A DNA stretch of 64,000 nucleotides from NCBI GenBank assembly GCA_025618425.1, contig CM046848.1, forward strand, positions 26,469,307-26,533,306. Direction: 5' to 3'. This document shows positions 11,879 to 24,905 of the stretch, piece after piece; within the stretch, counting starts at the first letter, position 1, and each line of letters opens with the position of its first letter. Under the pieces are notes generated by a model. That model did not search any database. It saw only the letters and a program-made list of their open reading frames with translations, and was not told the origin of the DNA. The translations under genes and the position numbers were made by a program. The DNA is from Heliocidaris tuberculata. Taxonomy: Eukaryota; Echinodermata; Echinoidea; Camarodonta; Echinometridae.

Positions 11879-12050
11879 GAGGGGGCAGATAACGTGAAAA
11901 CAAGATGATATGTGCCCCTCCCACATGCACCCTAAATTGGTGGCCTTATCATTTCTCATAATCCACTTTATCAGCCATAGCCCCCCCCCCCCCCCCATGA
12001 TGCAAGTGCCCCCTCAACAGCTGGATCAACGTTACACCGCTACTAGAGAT
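11736..12050. repeat. Repeat remnant with (GA)n and C17 runs
   Basis: The phrase GCCCCTC recurs at 11784 and 11914, a (GA)n tract fills 11802-11876, a C17 run lies at 11979-11996, and the segment ends GTTACACCGCTACT, a common end type for small DNA transposons. A matching left end was not found, so the element class is open. Confidence 0.35.
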
Positions 12051-12135
12051 GTATAATGCATGTATTATTATGTCAGGATTTTATATCAATAAATTTGAAT
12101 TTGAATTTGAATTTGAATTTGAATTTGAATTTATA
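12040..12135 (+). mobile_element. LINE-like 3' tail with (TTGAA)n
   Basis: ATATCAATAAA is followed by about seven TTGAAT/TTTGAA units (12090-12130). This is the short-tandem tail form of non-LTR retrotransposon 3' ends. No coding part is attached. Confidence 0.5.
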
Positions 12136-15100
12136 TGCACACGTAAGTAATTCATCCGCTCGCAATGCATTCTTGTGAGGCGGATCAAAGTTAATAGGAT
12201 AAAAACAGATAAAAGAAATTAATATAAAATCGAATATCTTTCCTCTGTAAATTTCTCATTCAGGAGATTCTTATATTTTGTCTCTACCCTGAACATTATA
12301 ACGAATTCCACCCCAACGTTTTCAAAATATTATGATGTTTTTTGTTATTACTCTTGATTTAACACGTGAGCGAATGGGGACCAGAATTACTTTTGTGAGC
12401 CGTATATCGTATATTGATTTCACCGTCCTCAATTGCAAACGCTGCATGCAAAGTACAAGAGGTGTCGACCGAATCATTAACAACACCGTTACTAGTCATA
12501 ATGAAAATATTATCCCCATCAAGAATTGGAATGAAAACAGGAAACTCGAAGATGCGGTAGATTGCTCAACAGTATCTGACACTGACTGTTCGATGTTATC
12601 AAGGATTAGAATATACTCCTAAATGAATTAATTGCATTTCTTTCATGCTTTGACACATTAGCTGTTAGTGCGTGTCAGCAAAGAGTGCATGACTTGTTGA
12701 AAATCTGAATACCTTTTGCCTGTCTTTAATTTGTTTGTCTGTCTGTGTCTGTCCCCCCCCCCTCTGCCCCATTTTTGGGCTTCTTCTTCTTCTTTTCCTC
12801 ATTTTTCAGTCTGCCTCTCTGCCCCTCTCTCTCCTCTTAAGTGAAAATTCTTAGACTATAGACCAATGTCTCACTGGAAGTATATGTTCCCTTGCATGCT
12901 TAAATCTGTCTATCTGCCTTTTAAGGGCTGGGTGTGTGTCGCACATCCACATGAAGTTTTATTGATTCTTTTTTCTTCTGGACCTTCAAAGGATGAGGAG
13001 GAGGAGGGGAGGGGAGGGGGGGGGGGGGGGAGGACTCCGGCTCATCATATACTAGATCCATGATCCATCACCGATTGATCACGCATATTCCTCATAATTA
13101 CACCTTCAATGAAGCTGTAAGATAATTCGGCTTTAAATAAAAAGTGTTACGTGTCGCAGGAAACCTCTACGATCGCGAATAACGGCCATCGTTGAGATAA
13201 TGATTTCGTTTAGTAAGCGAAAAGGACAACTCTCAAGCAAGCTTAACCCGTTGGCTACCGAATTCTCTCATTTACATAGGCTTAGTACAGGGCCCACCCG
13301 GTTTCAGTAGGCAATGGCTTAAGTTGAAGGTCTCACGTTTCATGAAACCATATACCGCAACAGCTATCAGTCACCCCCAAGAAAACTGGCCTGTCTAAGG
13401 AGCTCATACCTCAACAACAACAACAACAACAACAACAAAAAAAAAAAAAGGCAGGATAAATCCTCATGTATTATGGAACTGAAATAATTCCCACCCGAAA
13501 AAAAAGAGGGGGAAAACAACCTAAAATGATAAAATCCCATACAAGAGTAACTAGAGCAAGAAGACATACATGATCGTTACGTTTGGATTTAGCTCTTCAC
13601 ATTATTCATGTGCTTGAGTCGGAAAGCGACCAGAATGCAACAGAAGTGAAGAAACCTAAGAATTGCTAGCTGCTGGAGGCGCCAAATAGTATGGCAATAT
13701 TAAATGGTAATCAGGCGATGCCGGGCTCTCGCATTGAAAAAAAGAAACTTTTGCGGTAAATGGAGGAAGAAAAAAGTCAGAGAAGGAGGAAAAGGGTAGC
13801 ATTCCCCGAAGACCGTCATTTGGTATCATTCGAAGGCGGAAAATGTCCGTCAATGACGCGAAATGAATCGGTAATTGAAGGGATCTTGGGCTGGAGACGG
13901 GGACTCTGACGGAGGGGTCACTGTCCCTCACCCCAAAGCAAGCCGGAACGTTGGGGGAGGAGACCCGGTGGGACCTGGCAAGGTTCGCTGCGCGTCTGGC
14001 CCAGGTCGGAGATCTCACAAAGCCTTATACCGCAGTAGGATTACACATTAATGAATAATGCATAGAACATGATATCTATGTTGGTCTTTCATAGTTATAG
14101 AGTGGTTGGGCATATAGGGCGATTATTATTATTGGACATGGGACAATTGATTCCATGAGGGATGAAACGTTATCTAAATCTTGACCAAAGAGGGCGAAAT
14201 TGAAATGAAATCCTGGCCAAGAGACAAACTAGCCAGTATCATTACGGAAGGGGGGGGGGGGTGAGTTTGTCGATGGGACTATGATGTTGACTCCCCCCCC
14301 CCCCAAAAAAAAAAAAAAAAAAAAAAATTACGAGAAATTTTTATTATAGAAACATCTCTACCAAAGATTGGAGATTTATAGAGGATTACGGGAATTTTTG
14401 TTTACGAGCCTTAAACGGAAGTTTGAAAAAGAAAAACATGGGGGGGGGGGGCGAGTCTGTGTTTTAAACACTAAACTGTAATCGTTTTGTTTAATTCATA
14501 ACATGTTTGTCAGGCTTTGATCTAGTCATGCACAATCTAATCATTTCAAAATTCATGTTTGTGAATTCATGTGATTTCATAAATGATTTATCAACACAAT
14601 CCCAAAGACTTTTGACAAATCAACCTGAGGGCATTTTCGATACCCTATTGTATAAATCTCATAGTGATGTTCGGGTTACGTAATATCTCTTTGTAATGTT
14701 CGCACATTTCAAAAGGTGATGGCCAATGCTATTGAAACTCACATAGGTTGATTTTTTAAAAGTCTTTGCGATGATATTTATAATGATTTTAACACGGTAT
14801 AAGCCCCAAATAGCTTTTACGGTGTTGGTGGGTTAAAAAAAAATGTTAAGAGTTTTCATTAACGATAATTTTTCCACTGTGGTCATCTAATTTCTGACAA
14901 ACCTAAATCCGCCGTTGCAACGAATAATGACATAACCTATAGCTATACCCTACCTCTGTAATGAATCTACGACGTCTCCGTCATGATGTCAAACCACCCT
15001 TTTAAAATTGAGATTAGAAATGCATAATGAGTTCATCATAATAAATAAATGCTATTGTTTTGCTAAAGTTTAAAACAGGTTATAATAAAAAATGCTAAAA

Positions 15101-16990
15101 AATACAAAGAAGATGGAAAGGCCAAACTGGAGAGGTGTAAAGACCCCCTTAAAATGAAACACCCCTACCTCCGCCCCTAAAAAATAAATAGGACTTTTGG
15201 TATACAAACTATTTAAAGTTACGTAAAGAAAGAAGAAAAGAAAAATAGTACAAAAAAGGAGGAAGAAGTTTGAAAATAGTAGCTGAAATTGATAAGGACA
15301 TAGGAAACAGATGAATGAAAAGTGGAAACAATGTCCTTAATTCTGCAACGTCCTGACTTGATCATAAACTTGGACTTCACAAGAAGGCATATGATCGTTT
15401 AACAAGATCCTAACCTCAGCATTTTTAAAACCTTTTCTTCCCTTTATTTTCCTTCCTTCAACAAAGCTTTATGGAAGCAGAGGCGGGTATGACGAGACAT
15501 CATATTCTTAAATCTGTCATCGACATTAAGTGAGAAAAAAGAAGAACGTTTAACTGCCGCAGGCCAGCAGAATCGGGGCGTAAAATTAAGTGACTTCTCT
15601 TCTTTTTCTCAATTTTATCAATTTATGACCTTAGCTTTATCTTTCTCCTTTGCTCCGATGAAAACCTGTTCACGGGAATTATGAAATATCAAAGAAATTG
15701 GATCTTTCGAATTAAAGTTCTTGTCGTCGTTTTTTTTGTTGCGAATTCGGAAGCGGTGTGGACCGCTTGGGAATAGATTAGATCGGTGGCGGCGCTAGAC
15801 CAAATAATTTGTCAGGGTCGATGGGGTCGGGGAGCTTGTATAGAACTTTCACCCAATTATGCCAATGCTTGCGCTATTTGAAAGTTGTTTTGTCTATCCG
15901 TATGGTGTACGACTCAAGAGCCCCAGTGCATCACATTGTTTAGATGCTAATTTACTGGAAAAATCTCTGATAAGCAACAACAACAACAAAAAGTTATGAG
16001 AGATATTCCGGGTGCCTTTTGGGTCTACAAATTTGAAAGGGGGCACAAAAACACATTGAGAGAAGTACATCTTTTCCCTTTTGCGTGCTGAAGTAGGCTA
16101 CATAATTTCAGAAACTTGTTGAAAATTTAATTTTCTGCAGTTATGTATTGTTCTAGCATAGAGTTTACAATAAAAAAAGTTCAAGAAAAAAAAATTAGTA
16201 ATTAATAGCTACATGTGGCTTCATCTGAAAATGTAAAATTGTGAAGTAGTAAAGGTTGAAAAATAATATGTTCAACACTATCTCTGAAGACTTGAGGGGT
16301 ATATGTTTATCTAATCGTCCTCTTTAAAAGGCTAGATGTTAGAAAATATGACAAAAATATTTAAGAGCTATTTTTTTAAGCCACAAAAATGTAAAAAAAT
16401 TTAAAATTTAAAATTTACATTTAACGATAACATTTAAAGAAAGGTGAAAATCTATATTCTGCGCAGATTTCTCTTTGGTGACAAAGGTGTTTGTGAAATA
16501 TGAATTAACAAAGATAAACCGATGATTTTAGGAAAGGTTATAATTATAATTACATTATGACAATTATTATCTGTTTATTTATAAACTCTCTTTTTCCTTA
16601 TATCATGTATATTTTCATGTCTCTTTTTCTTTCTTAAAGAGATATTGTGGAGTACTGGTCAAAGGGCGCTTCACAGAGTAAAACTATGATTCAAAGTATC
16701 TAGATATATCAACATTCAGTATCTGATGCTTAGGCAGCATAATAACTCATATCTCACCAGTAGAGAGTCAATTTAGTAGAAATTCAGTATCGACTGTGAC
16801 AAAATAACAGCTAGTTTTTTAATTTAAAAAAATTGTAAGAAGAACCAACCTCAAATAGGCCGTGTACAATACTATGCAAGATCTAAAAAATCCCTGTTCT
16901 AAAAATCAGAAATTTTCACGGGTTTCCCTGAATAGGATATCAAAAACCTCGGAGGGAGCTAAACATTAAAATTCAAAATAGTCCGTTACT
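12136..16990. other. Long intergenic stretch without supported genes
   Basis: Frames are short and unremarkable. G or C homopolymers occur at 12754-12762, 13016-13031, 14249-14260, 14294-14304 and 14441-14451, the fourth followed by A23. A minus-strand 120-codon frame at 13656-14018 lies in a locally GC-richer patch but shows no known domain or splice context. (CAA)n occurs at 13412-13438. Confidence 0.4.
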
Positions 16991-16992
16991 TT

Positions 16993-17024
16993 TACTTTTT
17001 GACGTGGGGCGACGTCAAAAAGTA
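16993..17024. repeat. 13-bp hairpin with paired TGACGT words
   Basis: TACTTTTTGACGT (16993-17005), loop GGGGCG, then the exact reverse complement (17012-17024). Each arm contains a CRE half-site. Confidence 0.85.
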
Positions 17025-17500
17025 GAAAAATTTCAATATGAAATTATAAATATACGAGACACATTCGGGGTCAATAATGTTCATTTTATTAGTTAAATAA
17101 AAGGAACTTTCACATGAAATGCAAACCAAGAAAAAAACAAACTGGGGAATTTTTGCGAAACTCCCAGTACTCAAGTATATCCAGTAGTTGTTCTGAGAAT
17201 GTATTTCATATTTTATACTTCTAGCAGTTTATGATATGTGGCTTAGATAAAATGCAATCATGAACTATGATTCTATATAATATAAAGGTGCAATTGTATA
17301 ATGCAAAGTGAAGTATTCATAGGTACATCGTATTCTAAATGTTCTTTATTCCAATCGTATGAATTTCCTTTACCAAGTGGGCGCGTTTCCCCGAAAATAT
17401 TCGCCCATTGACATTGATTGTAATAGGGAGGAAGAAAAAGAGATGAGCAAAATATACGTAGAATAGCTCCGTTGAACATCAGTATAAGTAGTGCCACGAA
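17025..17500. other. Intergenic DNA, nothing identified
   Basis: Short frames only. Confidence 0.35.
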
Positions 17501-17502
17501 AA

Positions 17503-17905
17503 TGGGGTCATTTTTATATTACCCCTTAATTCCCTCCACCCGAGCTACAACATGGATGCAATCGCACTGGGGCGGGGTAATTAAGAAGCAGTGAAAACAC
17601 TGGTGTAAAGACATTTTGTATTTCTTGCTGAAGAATGTGGGTAAACCTGAAAAGGGGGTCATTTCATTACCCCTTCAAAGCACTCTGACTACCGCAACAT
17701 GGGGTGATCGGACATGGGGCGGGAGGTAAGAAGCAGTGGAAACACTGGTATATATGGTAAGACATTTTGTATTTCTCTCTGAAGAATGTGGGTAAACCTG
17801 AAAAGGGGGTCGTTTATTACCCCTTGCCACCACTCTGACTACCGCAACATGGGGGTTTGTCGGACTGGGGCGGAGGTAAGAAGCAATAAATACACTGGTA
17901 TATCG
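17503..17905. repeat. ~150-bp tandem repeat, nearly three copies
   Basis: GGGGTCATTT-like starts occur at about 17504, 17655 and 17806. The shared order is GGGGTC, TTACCCC, CTACCGCAACATGG, GGGGCGG, TAAGAAGCAGTG, ACACTGGTA, AAGACATTTTGTATTTC, GAAGAATGTGGGTAAACC. The first copy is the most diverged; the last is cut after ACACTGGTA. Confidence 0.85.
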
Positions 17906-18315
17906 GGTACGGCCGACCCGAAGACAGACGAACTTGAGGCATGGTATATAGATGGCAAGCTTGTTTTTATTTTCCTACCGGTTTGGATTTCACGAAGTGA
18001 TGATTAACGAGAACACAGAACAGGAGAGGGGGAAAAAGACCAATTCAAATAAGAAAATCGTAAACCAGTCATCGAACTAATCATTTCACTGCATCAAAAT
18101 ATAGTTGGTTTTAGGTATTAGCTTGACTTAAGGACAACCATAATCACTGCGGCAAAATATAGTTGGTTATAGGTACAAGCTTGGAATTGGCTAAAGAACA
18201 ACGATATATCCTGGGCAGACCTGTATGCGAGAATAAAAGTTCTGGAAATAAATTTTTTTTGGGGGGCATGGATAGGGGTAGCAACAATGATGAGCTCTCA
18301 CTTTTGATCCGTCCT

Positions 18316-18385
18316 GGTTTGATAGTGTTAAAGCTTAAAATCGCAATACAAATATTGCGATTTTAAACTTTAACACTATCAAACC
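18316..18385. repeat. Near-perfect 33-bp-arm hairpin
   Basis: Arms at 18316-18348 and 18353-18385 are reverse complements with a single mismatch, separated by the four-base loop CAAA. The outer arm begins GGTTTGATAGTGTTAAAG. It could be a very short fold-back element or a transcribed hairpin. Confidence 0.95.
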
Positions 18386-18399
18386 AATCATAATTATAA

Positions 18400-21300
18400 T
18401 CCATCCGTTAAAGTGAACAAATTATTCGGGAATTATACAGTTATATCGTAAAATACTCAACTCAAAACGCCACTTAGCTGGGAAAAAAGGAGCGGGAAAT
18501 ACATTTCAGCCAGGGAAAATAGAAACAGGGGGTTATACTTCAGATAACGGACAAATTCTTTTTACTGATCTCTATGCGCTAAACTGTTTAGGGATCAATG
18601 GCCAAAATGAAATATATGTATGACCATCGGTTTAACCTTGAGTAAATATGAGTTGATCGCGACATGATATAAGCCGTGTTTATCATAATGCAGGATCATT
18701 TGATCTGTCAAGACAAATTTAGCCAGATTTTCACATCAGTTATCATATAGAAGATTTCTATCCGTTGTAAGAAAATGAAAACCAGACGTGCATGGAACGC
18801 AACCAAACAAGAAAGAATGTAAAAATAGAGAGAGAGAGATTTTTCGAGAAGAATACACACAAGCTCTCAACAAATTCAATTTACGGGCTTTGTTATCCGC
18901 AAACGATAGAAAACAAAAGCGCCATCAAAACCCACAAATCAGGCGATTTAGATATTTTCTGCTTGGTTGAGAGTTTTCTTCCGCTGGTTATAAGAATCCT
19001 TTGTTCACTAATGGTCAACAATGAACATGACAATTTTCACTCTCGAAATGTGTCTAACTATATTTTCTTCCCGATCAGGAATTTTTGAAAGGCAGCTGCT
19101 GAAGAAGGAGGAAATAAACAAAGCACTTGACATAGATTTATCTTCTCTTCAATTATTTAAATATGACAAATTGTAAGGAATGAAAAATGTCAGTTACTGG
19201 AATTATAACTTGGTATTCTTAATGGGTTCCTCGGGGTTTTGGGGTTTTTTTTTTTAAACAAATGAATGATACTCCAGTTCAGTAGCGGATTTTTGGGGTC
19301 ACTTCCGGCCCGAGCCCCCTTTTTGAAACTAAGTTGTACACTGTGCCCCTTTATGTATATTGTGCCCCCATTTAGACGAAGCACTGCTATGTGGGAAACT
19401 TGAACAATGGTATATGCTCTGAGGTGTCTGTACAGCCGAAAATGTTTTTAAACCCCCATACACCTTCCAAATTGAGTGATGCGATCATACAAAGGTGACA
19501 AAATTGTTTATTATTTATTACACTCATACGTTTTGATCATGTAAGTGCAGTAAAGTATAATCCATCGAATATACTCATAGAGAGAATGAAAGAATTGAAG
19601 ATGTAAAAATAACGGCCGATCTTCTCTAATAAATAAAAGTCAAGTAAAAGGCTAAGCTGCTATATGAGAGGAGCTTTAAAATATCAAGTACATGCTTGAT
19701 GATGAAACCTAATTCTTCCTGTTCCAGCAAGTAAATGCTAGTCATGGGGAACCATTTTCTGCCAAGAAGAACGTCCTTCATTTTGTTCGCTAGATTTGTA
19801 GATACGGCCAAATATTTTTTTTTCACATGCACGCACACTATGAGACAAAGAAAATTGCGCAGTGGGAGAACTTTCGTATACGCGAAAAAAATAATTATCA
19901 CAAGCGTTCACTTTTCAGCCGTACAATACCAAAAGTTAGCCAATTTACCAAATTTCGTTATGTATACCATTTAAACATTTCAAATTCTAACATGGAACGC
20001 ATATTTCTTGCCTCCATAAAAAATATTACAAAAGTGCATTTTCTATCACCTAAAGTATGTGCAACAATCATGGAAAAAACAAACAATAACAAAAACTCTA
20101 ACAAACAACAGAGCTTCCTCAAATGGAAACGGATAAATTGAAAATTTGAATCATATTAGGAGAAATGAATTGAGCAGCGATAAAGGTATGTTTCAATTCA
20201 TTGCAAAATGCCCTCTTAGATAATCCATTTGAAAAACATTGTAACAGCATTACATCTTTGCGTTATGATAATCATTGATAAAATAATTTAAAAATACGTA
20301 AACTATCTGCTCCACAATGGCGCTGATTAATATGGTATACCATATGTTTGCTCATTGCCTTTCTTGCTTCATTCTTCTTTTATACCAAAACTATTTCACT
20401 TTTAATTTAGTAAAAGTACACTTTGTTTATTTCTCGAATAGCGGCGTATCTAACGGTGTGTGTGTGTGTGGGGGGGGGGGGTGGGAGGCGTAGGGGGCTC
20501 GTGCCCCGGGCGGCACTTGCAGGGGGCGCAAAAGCTTCAAAAAGAGAAAGGGGAGAAAAAATATAGTCCTCCAGAGGATTATTTTATGCGCCCCAAAACG
20601 AGGATAAAGTGCATTAGAAATAGTGTTTTGAGAGCTTCAATGCGAAAATTTCTACAGCTCGGTCGCTTTGCTCCATCGTAAATGTTACTACATGATATCG
20701 TAATTTGGCACCCTTATGGTGTATAAAAAATATTTTTAAAGGGTTCAGAAACTCGCAAAAGATATCACCCTCTTGGCTTGGATCCTACAGCATATAAGTT
20801 TCACCGAGATCTTTTTACATTTTCCGCCCCTATATAATAAAGTGCATAAAATAGCATCATGAAAGGTGCAACATTCAAGATATATCCTAAATTTCAGTTG
20901 CCTTGCTATATTCCTCGATCATACTTCTTCAGGATTTTCGTAAATTTTGCGTCCCGAATTTGTGAATAGGCCTTTAGCAAGAAATAGTTAACATAGCGTG
21001 TTTCATTATTCAAGATTTGAAATAAACCCTTGGCTGCAGTGCTCTTCCCTACGGTAAAATGTGTTTTTGAGGGTTTAAAATGCAAAATATCTTTCGCTCG
21101 GTCGCTTTTTCCCCTCACTTTGCTCCTCGCTTTTACAGTTATTTTGTGAAACTTTCGGCTACCAATCCCATCCCAAGTTAATGCATTAAAATAATTTTCG
21201 CATGCATGATGCTGTGATTTTTTTTTAGTTCAAGGCGGGAATTAATCTGGTTTGTATTTTCGAGCTGATAAATTTTGGCAACTAGGGAAGGGGGTATGTA

Positions 21301-21495
21301 CAAAGCACATTTACACCTTTAGCAATGTTTTAGCAAAAATAAATATTTAAAATTGAAAATATAATATAAAAATGTGCAAACTAGACATTATGTCAATAAA
21401 CAAAAAAATAAATCAATTAAAATCCCTTTTACTTTCCCTGGTAGTTTGAATAAAAACTTAATCCCAAATTAGTTGTTTTAAAATATAAACAACAA
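18400..21495. other. Intergenic DNA with decayed repeat fragments
   Basis: No supported gene. Fragments resembling CAGTAGCGGAT-type transposon ends (19280-19290) and a GGGGGCTCGTGCCCC patch (20490-20530) suggest old MITE copies, but no second ends could be matched. All frames, including 19827-20141, look random. Confidence 0.35.
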
Positions 21496-21499
21496 GAAT

Positions 21500-21835
21500 A
21501 ATGCCACAAACCTTTGTTTGAATGACCCTCACGATTTCGAGTGTTGCTTGACGTCGTCGAAGATGACGCCGTAATCGACGTGGTAGTCGAGAGATGAGAG
21601 CGATGTCAATAAGAATGAGGATGATTACTGGTCGATAAGCTCTCCGATCCCATGTCCCGGTAACTACCACTGAACTCCAAAACCACCGGCGTCCGATGAT
21701 CCAGTGAAGACCCTTCGCCTTTCAAACTCCTCCGCTTGCTGTCCGGAAGATTCCGGGAACCGATTCCAATTTTGTTTTCCCTCCCCACAATCCTTGTCAA
21801 ACCCCTCCCACCAAACGAGTGGATCAGTGTCCGTT
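21500..21835 (-). other. CpG-richer patch with unassigned minus-strand frame
   Basis: This segment has clearly more CG dinucleotides than its flanks. On the minus strand about 75 codons stay open (about 21832 down to 21606), rich in Ser, Gly, Arg and Lys and ending in a Ser/Thr/His-rich stretch. I see no homology, no clear acceptor or donor and no start that is favoured. It might be an exon of an unseen gene or a decayed one. Confidence 0.2.
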
Positions 21836-21839
21836 AATC

Positions 21840-23575
21840 AAAACCCTGTAACCCCTGACATGGTTTTTGAAGGTCTATAGATGCACCCATCCAGGCATCC
21901 CTCTCCAGTGACTCCATCCTTCCTATTCTTCAGAAGGTCCTCTTTATTAGCACACTACAGGCAGATGATTACCATCAAACATCATCGCCATTCGAGCGGA
22001 AAATATGGTTAAAATTAAGAAATATCAGCTCGCTGCTATGTTTCGGTTGAGTTGTATTGGTTGGATGAAGAACAAATGAAATGTCACTTATTGAAAAAAA
22101 TCATTGCTTTGTGTTCGACGTTAAGCAAATGGGTAGTTTTGGTTTTTTCTTCATTGCCGCATTAACAAGTTTTGATGATAATCATTTTTTGAAACCAGGA
22201 AATTCCGTCCATGAATCGTGTTCTCGTTTCATGCTGAAGTTCGTTCTCATTAATATAATGAGAACGTATCAATATATAGGTGTAAAGTGACTTTCCATGA
22301 TTGTCACTTGTAAGAGTGATACTTTCCCCGATATGTGAGAGTTCATTTTGGGGCGTCCCTTTACTCATGTTCACGCACCTGCACTTATTTGTGCTGTTGA
22401 TAGCTTTCAATTCTTATTAAAACTTTTTTTTAATTGAACCTATTGTAAAAAGAAAAATATCTGACCATCTGTGCCTACCCCAACAAGACACTGCACATTA
22501 ACAATTGTATAAAAAGTTTCAATTTCCGCTGTAAAATATATAAACTGTTTTGCAGGCTATTGTTGTAAAGGACAAAACGTTTAGCGCTATTAATCCTGTT
22601 GAATAAATGTCCTAGAAACCTAGAATTTACGACATGGTAATTACTACAAGAATAATGCAATATTTGTCGATACTTAAACAGTCAGTGAGAGCTACTCACT
22701 CTTTTCAGTTTGTTTGTTTTCCTTTTCTCAGTGCTTGTTGCGCCGGGGCAGGCAATAGATGCGGTTTAGTGGCATATGATTAGAAAAATGATGACAAAGG
22801 AAATAAACTTGTCCATCTTATCCGGTTTTTTTTTTTTTTTTTTTTTTGTCTGCTTGAGAGCGATTTGATCTGTGGCATTTATTTTGGGATTTATTAGTTG
22901 GCTCTTTGCATTCATCTGACCACAAAAATGTCGATGATATAGTAAATATAATTGTGCCTCACCCCCGTACGGGATTCACCGAGATAACTGAATCCCAAGC
23001 ACAATTAATTGGATTATGAAAACTGAAACGAAAATAATTGTTTGCAATCATTAAATTTGATATTTTGTTCAAATTTTAGTTTATTCTTTCATAAAATCCA
23101 TGAAAATTAGTCATTTAGGCATGCTTTTAACGGATTCTAATCGCCGTTATCACACTGTCCGTCAAAAAAAAAAAAATAGTGTTTGAGAGGGTTACTTTAT
23201 TGTTTCGATGAGACATGAAAGAAACAAATGAGGCACAAATCGATACGCTATAAAAGCAAATATAGACCTCCCCTGATTGTTGCAATTTGCTAATGATTTT
23301 TAATTTGTCTATTTCTAATTAAACATATTTAACTTCGCAAACTTATGTAGAATACAGTTTACTTTTGAAAAATCAGACATTTCTCTGGTGTATTTCCTTT
23401 TCACTGCACTTTATTTTTTCATACGAGATGATTTACGTCAGGTTTTAAACATTCTTTAGCTGAAATCAGAATTTTTGCACTCAAATTTATTTGTGTAAAT
23501 AAAGGTAATGTGCTGATCGCAAGTATACGTAATGGGCGTGGTAGAATCAGTGACGTGGATGTACTATACACAAAT
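21840..23575. other. AT-rich intergenic DNA, nothing identified
   Basis: Contains an 11-bp hairpin (22242-22266, CGTTCTCATTA with loop ATA) and a T21 run (22828-22847). No gene signal. Confidence 0.4.
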
Positions 23576-23579
23576 CAGA

Positions 23580-23690
23580 TACAGAAGGAGGGAGGGAGAG
23601 AGAGAGATAGAGACAGAGATAGAGGGGGGGGGGTGGAGAGGTACTGGTATATGTGTTGGTGGTGGTCTGGTGGTGGTAGAAGTTGTGTGG
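23580..23690. repeat. GA-rich and GGT-rich tract
   Basis: GAGAGAGA and a G9 run at 23624-23632 are followed by GGTGGT words that herald the minisatellite downstream. Confidence 0.8.
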
Positions 23691-23839
23691 TTGAAAAAAA
23701 AAGGTCATGGTAAAATATTTGACGTATAATCAACGTGTTGTTAATGATAAAGTGTTGGGGGTAAAAGTCATAGTGAAAGTGGTAGTAATCAGGTAATGAA
23801 AGTCAAGATATAAAGTGATGGTATTGGTAGAAGTCATTG

Positions 23840-24170
23840 TTAAAGTGCATGGTGTTGCGTGGTGGTAGAAATTATTGTGACAGCGGTAGTGGTGGTGGCG
23901 GTAGAAGTCATTGTAGATGTGGTGTTGGTGGTGGTAGAAATCGTTATTGAAGTGGTGGTGGTGGTGGTGGTGGTGGTTACAGTAATCATGGTAATGGTAA
24001 AGCTGATGGTGGTGGTGGTGGTGGTGGTGGTAGAAGTCATTATAACAGTAGTGGTAGTGGTGGTAGAAGAAATCATTGTGAAAATAGTGGTGATGATAGA
24101 AATCATGGTGAAGTTGGTGGTGGTAGAAGTCGTGATAAAGGTGGTGGTGGCGGTGTGCATGGTGGTAATA
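23840..24170. repeat. GGT-rich minisatellite
   Basis: Variable units made of (GGT)n plus TAGAAGTCATTGTGA recur about every 30-50 bp (TAGAAGTCATT or TAGAAATC at 23868, 23900, 23935, 24030, 24065, 24098, 24124). Val-rich and Thr-rich frames on the two strands are artefacts of the repeat. Confidence 0.85.
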
Positions 24171-24809
24171 TAAGCAAGGAGGTACTACGCTTGGTACAAG
24201 TCATAGTAAAAGATTGTTTGGTAGAATCACGGTAAAAGTGGTGATGACATTGCCTATAAGTTAGGCTGGTAGCGATGATGGAGAAGGTGGGGCAAAATCC
24301 CGTCTCACGACTCACCCGCCTTCCTCTCGTCCATAGTATAAGGACAAAATCCCTTTGATTCTCATGCATCATCTTTATTAAACAAGCGTTTGGGAAGATT
24401 CGTCAAGGAAAACATCAGTACCGTGCTTTCTCGGCTCTCTCATTATGTCCATAATGAGGAGCAATTATTTTGCTAAGGAAAATGAATGTGCAAATGCGAT
24501 ACTCCTCGCGGGCAAAGTGCTGAAATAGCACTTAAATTAATTTTGAACAGCCGAGCAACAAAACAACGGAATGATGGGAAGGCGATTCGAAACACATTCG
24601 AAAGTCTTTTAGATTAGATATCAGCTCCATCCTAGTGACTCGATCTTTTTCGAACAATCAGCATTGATGGCATTGTCCTTTGCGCTCTAAATAGCGTTAA
24701 TTTTGACTTGGGTTATTTTTGGCGTGCAGTCTTGAACAATAATGAGACATGGGCGGACAAGAGGGAGAGATAAAAGGCCAATTGTTCGAGTGAAGAATTT
24801 CTAAAGCGC

Positions 24810-24905
24810 GCACACGTGGTAGTGAAGCGAAACCACGTGGTAAAGATCACCCGCGCGCATCGCGCGTGGCTCGCCAATTACGCCACGGCAATTTCCTGCG
24901 GAATA
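24810..24905. promoter_or_regulatory. Paired CACGTG E-boxes in a CpG-rich patch
   Basis: Two CACGTG palindromes lie at 24813-24818 and 24834-24839, 21 bp apart, or two helical turns. They are followed by a CG-dense stretch (CCCGCGCGCATCGCGCGTGG, 24850-24869) and a CCAAT word at 24874. CACGTG is the binding site of USF/MYC-type bHLH factors. No transcript start or exon could be assigned next to it. Confidence 0.35.

Noticed and set aside
13656..14018. 120-codon minus-strand frame as a gene
   Set aside because: No homology, no splice context; a single open frame in a GC-richer patch is expected by chance.
19275..19395. hAT element with CAGTAGCGGAT end
   Set aside because: No matching second end or 8-bp duplication found.
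19827..20141. 104-codon frame as a gene
   Set aside because: Lys/Asn-rich composition typical of AT-rich noise; no domain.
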